In this document: piece by piece, positions 35,165 through 37,993 of the stretch | Layout: the number at the start of each line of letters is the position of its first letter | How positions within the stretch are numbered: position 1 is the first letter of the stretch | Assembly: GCF_017356265.1 (NCBI RefSeq) | Contig: NZ_JAFNAW010000034.1 | Coordinates: 1 to 37,993, forward strand | Direction of reading: 5' to 3' | From: Paracoccus fontiphilus | GTDB taxonomy: Bacteria > Pseudomonadota > Alphaproteobacteria > Rhodobacterales > Rhodobacteraceae | Length of the DNA: 37,993 nucleotides | Translations under genes and position numbers: made by a program | Notes under the pieces: model-generated | The model's database searches: none | Told to the model about the DNA's origin: nothing | What the model saw: only the letters and a program-made list of their open reading frames with translations

Positions 35165-36129
35165 CGGGGACGCTGCCAGACGGGCGCCGCGTGGACCGCC
35201 TGACGCTGCGCGGCGGCGGGCTGACGGCGCGGATCTTGACGCTTGGCGCGACCGTGCAGGACCTGCGCATGGAGGGGGTGGATCATCCGCTGGTCCTGGG
35301 CTGCCCCGACCCGGCGGACTACCTGGGCGGCGGGCTCTACATGGGGGCGACCGTCGGTCGGTTTGCCAACCGCATCAGCGGGGCGCGGTTCACGCTGGAC
35401 GGACGGGAATACCGCACCGATCCGAACTTTCGCGGCCGCCACACCCTGCACGGCGGGTCGCGCGGCACATTCTGGCACCTGTGGCAGGTGGAAAAGGTGC
35501 AGGACGACAGCGCCACCCTGTCGCTGACAGTTCCGGACGGAGACATGGGCTTTCCCGGCAACATGACCATCCGGTCCCACATCGCCCTGCGCGATGGCGC
35601 GCTGGTTTTCGGCATACAGGCCGAAACGGATGCGCCGACGCCCTGCAACCTGGCGCATCATGGCTATTTCAACCTCGACGGCGGGGAGGATGTGCGGGGG
35701 CACCGGCTGCGCATCGCGGCGGATCGCTATCTGCCGGTGGACGGCGACCTGATCCCGCTGCCCGGCACTGCCCCGGTTGAGGGGACGCGCTTCGATTTCC
35801 GGCAGGCGCGCCCCATCACGCCGGGCGACTATGACCACAACTTCTGCCTGTCCGATGGTCCCGCCGCGCCACGCGTCGTGGCGGAACTGACCGGCCAATC
35901 CGGAATCCGCATGGAGGTCACGACCGATCAACCGGGATTGCAGGTCTATGACGGCGTGCATTTCGACGGGCTGGCGGGGCTGGACGGCCGCCGATACGGC
36001 CGCTTCGCGGGCCTGGCGCTGGAAACGCAGGGCTGGCCCGATGCGCCGAACCGCCCGGATTTTCCCGATGCGATCCTGCGGCCCGGCCGGATCTATCGCC
36101 ACCACGTGGCCTACAGGTTTTCCCGATGA
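35161..36129 (+). CDS. galM: Aldose 1-epimerase (mutarotase)
   Basis: A 322-residue GalM-family enzyme that interconverts sugar anomers. Family residues are the Asn-Arg in GRFANRISGARF, the His in GRHTLHGGSRG, the His pair in NLAHHGYFNLDGG and the Glu in LALETQGWPDAPNRPDFPD. The start is GTG at 35161, overlapping the lactonase stop (GTGA); the longer in-frame reading upstream lies inside the lactonase gene. It would supply the anomer required by the 1-dehydrogenase after uptake. The stop overlaps dgoK. Confidence 0.92.
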   Translation: MTGTLPDGRRVDRLTLRGGGLTARILTLGATVQDLRMEGVDHPLVLGCPDPADYLGGGLYMGATVGRFANRISGARFTLDGREYRTDPNFRGRHTLHGGSRGTFWHLWQVEKVQDDSATLSLTVPDGDMGFPGNMTIRSHIALRDGALVFGIQAETDAPTPCNLAHHGYFNLDGGEDVRGHRLRIAADRYLPVDGDLIPLPGTAPVEGTRFDFRQARPITPGDYDHNFCLSDGPAAPRVVAELTGQSGIRMEVTTDQPGLQVYDGVHFDGLAGLDGRRYGRFAGLALETQGWPDAPNRPDFPDAILRPGRIYRHHVAYRFSR

Positions 36130-37004
36130 CCGCGCTGATCGGCATCGACTGGGGCACGACCTCGTTCCGGGCCTGGCGGATGGGGCCGGGGGGCGAGGTG
36201 CTGGACACGGTGGGCGACGGTCCCGGCATCCTTTCCGCCGCCGCGCTGCCGGGCGGGTTCGCCCAGGCCTTGCAGGACGGCATCGGCGGATGGCTGGGTA
36301 CCGCGCCGGTCATCGCGTCCGGCATGATCACCAGCCGCAACGGCTGGGTCGAGACGCCCTACCTGCCGCTGCCACTGGACGCCTCGGCCCTGGCGGGCAG
36401 CCTGACGCGGCACGAAGGCATGCATTTCGTCACCGGCGCGGTCAGCGACCCGGACGGCCCCGCCCCCGACGTGATGCGCGGCGAGGAAACCGAGATCATC
36501 GGCCACCTCGCGGGCGGCGGCGGCGACGGCTTGTTCGTCCTGCCCGGCACCCACAGCAAATGGGCCTGGGCGCGGGACGGCAGGCTGACCGCCTTCCGCA
36601 CCGTGATGACCGGCGAGGTCTTCGCGGCCTTGCGCGACCACACCATCCTGGGCCGCCTGATCCGGCCCGGCGGCAGCAGCGACGATGCGTTCCGGCGCGG
36701 TGTCGAGGCCGGGCGGCAGGAGGGGCCGCTTCTGGGGCGCATCTTCCGTGCCCGGACGCTGGCGCTGATGGACCGGCTGGCGCCCGATCACATCTCGGAC
36801 TACCTGTCGGGCCTGCTGATCGGGGACGAGGTGGCGCAGGGTGCGCGCGATGTCACCGGACCCATCACGATCATCGGCCGCGGCGACCTGGCCGCGCGAT
36901 ACAGGATGGCCTTCGACGTGCTGGGCATGACCGCCGACACGGCACCGCCGGGCATGGCGCGGCGGGGGCTTTGGGACATCGCCCGGCTGGGGGGACTGGT
37001 ATGA
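36126..37004 (+). CDS. dgoK: 2-dehydro-3-deoxygalactonokinase DgoK
   Basis: A 292-residue sugar-acid kinase that phosphorylates 2-keto-3-deoxygalactonate. The N-terminal phosphate motif is LIGIDWGTTSFRAWRM, followed by the family blocks ASGMITSRNGWVETPY, RGEETEIIGHLAGG and LPGTHSKWAWARDG. The length is normal for DgoK. It overlaps galM upstream and dgoA downstream. It belongs to the De Ley-Doudoroff galactose branch; the C5 branch does not need it. Confidence 0.94.
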   Translation: MTALIGIDWGTTSFRAWRMGPGGEVLDTVGDGPGILSAAALPGGFAQALQDGIGGWLGTAPVIASGMITSRNGWVETPYLPLPLDASALAGSLTRHEGMHFVTGAVSDPDGPAPDVMRGEETEIIGHLAGGGGDGLFVLPGTHSKWAWARDGRLTAFRTVMTGEVFAALRDHTILGRLIRPGGSSDDAFRRGVEAGRQEGPLLGRIFRARTLALMDRLAPDHISDYLSGLLIGDEVAQGARDVTGPITIIGRGDLAARYRMAFDVLGMTADTAPPGMARRGLWDIARLGGLV

Positions 37005-37636
37005 CCGACTTCGATACGGCGTTTGCCGCAAACCCGCTGATCGCGATCCTGCGCGGGCTGCGCCCCGAGGAGGCGGCGGATACCGCCACCGCCCTGACCG
37101 GGGCCGGGTTCACGATCCTGGAGGTGCCGCTGAACTCGCCCGCGCCGCTGGACAGCATCGCCCGGATGGCCGCGGCAGCGCCCGAGGCGATCGTGGGCGC
37201 GGGAACCGTGCTGGTGCCGGAGCAGGTCCGGGCCGTGGCGGATGCCGGAGGCCGCATCATCATCGCCCCGAACTTCGACGGGCGCGTCGCGGCCGAGGCG
37301 CGGCGGCTTTCCCTGGCCTATTGCCCCGGCGTCGGCACCGTCAGCGAGGCCTTTGCCGCCCTGGAGGCCGGGGCCGCCGCCCTGAAGCTTTTCCCGGCCG
37401 AGATGATCCCCCCGGCCGCCGTCAAGGCGATGCGGGCCGTGCTGCCGCGCGACACGCGGCTGCTGCCGGTGGGGGGCATCGACCCGGCCTCGATGGCGGA
37501 CTATGTCCGGGCGGGGGCGGATGGGTTCGGTCTGGGCTCGGCCCTTTACAAGCCAGGCCAGGACGCCCGGGAGACGGGCAGGCGGGCAGGGGATTTCATG
37601 TCGGCCTGGCAGAGCCTGCGCGGGCTACGACTTTAG
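37001..37636 (+). CDS. dgoA: 2-dehydro-3-deoxy-6-phosphogalactonate aldolase DgoA
   Basis: A 211-residue KDPG/KDPGal aldolase with the Schiff-base Lys129 in AALKLFPAEMI. Other blocks are LIAILRGLRPEEA, FTILEVPLNSPAPL, IVGAGTVLVPEQV and LLPVGGIDPASMADY. The LNSP wording (rather than the LRTP of KDPG aldolases) is typical of the galactonate enzyme. It makes pyruvate and glyceraldehyde-3-phosphate. Its ATG overlaps the dgoK stop. It is the last gene of the sugar operon. Confidence 0.94.
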   Translation: MTDFDTAFAANPLIAILRGLRPEEAADTATALTGAGFTILEVPLNSPAPLDSIARMAAAAPEAIVGAGTVLVPEQVRAVADAGGRIIIAPNFDGRVAAEARRLSLAYCPGVGTVSEAFAALEAGAAALKLFPAEMIPPAAVKAMRAVLPRDTRLLPVGGIDPASMADYVRAGADGFGLGSALYKPGQDARETGRRAGDFMSAWQSLRGLRL

Positions 37637-37686
37637 TGAGGCGGGCCCCCTGATCGGGAACATTGCCCCGGCGACGGCGTTCCGGG

Positions 37687-37712
37687 CGATGCGTCGAGAG
37701 GAAGGCGCATCG
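37687..37712 (+). terminator. Hairpin downstream of dgoA
   Basis: CGATGCG (37687-37693) pairs with CGCATCG (37706-37712) around a 12-base loop, 50 bp after dgoA. There is no T-run. It may end the sugar operon message or lie in the leader of the next gene. Confidence 0.35.
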
Positions 37713-37729
37713 TATTCCGGGAGGCTAAC

Positions 37730-37993
37730 ATGAAGACCACACTCAGCTGGGTGGCCGGCAGCGCGTTTCTGGCGATGTCGGCGGTGGCCGCGCAGGCCGA
37801 TTGCGCCGCGGAACTGGCGCGTCTGACCGGCGGCGGGGCTGCGGCAGAAGGAATTTCCAAGGACGGCTCGCTTGCGCCGCTGGAAGGCGCGGCGGATGCG
37901 GGCGCCGGCGCGGATGCCGCGGCCACGGGTGCGGCGGCGGACACGGCGGCATCGGCCGGCATGAACAGTGCCGCGCCGACCGACAGCCCTGTC
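37730..37993 (+). CDS. Secreted Ala-rich protein of unknown function, N-terminal part
   Basis: The frame opens at ATG 37730 with GGGAGG at 37719-37724 and runs off the window after 88 codons. A signal peptide is clear (LSWVAGSAFLAMSAVAA, ending near QADC). The mature part has one cysteine (CAAELARLTGG), an ISKDGSLAPLEG segment and then a low-complexity Ala/Gly/Asp run. I recognise no enzyme or binding family. The missing C-terminal part could change this view. Confidence 0.7.
   Translation, partial: MKTTLSWVAGSAFLAMSAVAAQADCAAELARLTGGGAAAEGISKDGSLAPLEGAADAGAGADAAATGAAADTAASAGMNSAAPTDSPV

Overview
The window is high-GC DNA with compact, overlapping operons. Its gene content points to an alphaproteobacterium of the Rhodobacterales, most likely Paracoccus or a close relative. 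The main reasons are a CtrA-type box between fliL and fliF, a Rhodobacterales-style flagellar gene order, a bioMNY biotin transporter, and a ChvE/GguAB system with a divergent LysR regulator. The genus is an inference; there is no rRNA or other taxonomic marker here.

Layout. Positions 1-3246 hold an ECF sigma factor with a partial anti-sigma gene (minus strand). Divergent from them is a secreted subtilisin-like protease with a poly-aspartate tract, followed by a divergent exonuclease/phosphatase-fold protein. Positions 3247-3621 are a scar of mobile DNA: a broken IS30-type transposase fragment and a long imperfect inverted repeat. Positions 3622-13634 are part of a flagellar cluster in two divergent operons. 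The minus strand carries fliL, a small unknown, motE, motA, a small unknown, flhA, fliR, flhB and a coiled-coil gene. The plus strand carries fliF, a fliH-like gene, fliN and fliP. A near-consensus CtrA site lies between the two operons. Positions 13748-15612 encode the biotin ECF transporter BioMNY. Positions 15776-19690 encode a four-gene polyamine-type ABC transporter with a clear promoter and a palindrome over its -35 region.

The largest unit is 19668-37636, an oxidative sugar-catabolism island. A LysR regulator (GbpR/GguR type) faces chvE-gguA-gguB-gguC, then a pentonate dehydratase, a sugar 1-dehydrogenase and 2-oxoglutarate semialdehyde dehydrogenase. These are followed by a second, YtfQRT-YjfF-type furanose transporter, a lactonase, an aldose 1-epimerase, 2-keto-3-deoxygalactonate kinase and KDPGal aldolase. 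Together they suggest that D-galactose and L-arabinose (fuco/arabino configuration) enter through two transporters and share one dehydrogenase, one lactonase and one dehydratase. The pathways then split: the C5 acid goes to 2-oxoglutarate (GguC/AraD1 plus the semialdehyde dehydrogenase), and the C6 acid goes to pyruvate plus glyceraldehyde-3-phosphate (DgoK plus DgoA). The last 264 bases begin an unidentified secreted Ala-rich protein.

A recurring architectural feature is a strong GC hairpin just after each of the three binding-protein genes and before the ATPase gene. I see no phage, CRISPR array, tRNA, rRNA or recognisable defence system, and no clearly new multi-gene system. The most unusual items are the merged galactose/arabinose island, the poly-Asp protease next to an ECF sigma factor, the EEP-fold protein with altered metal ligands, and the uncharacterised small flagellar genes.
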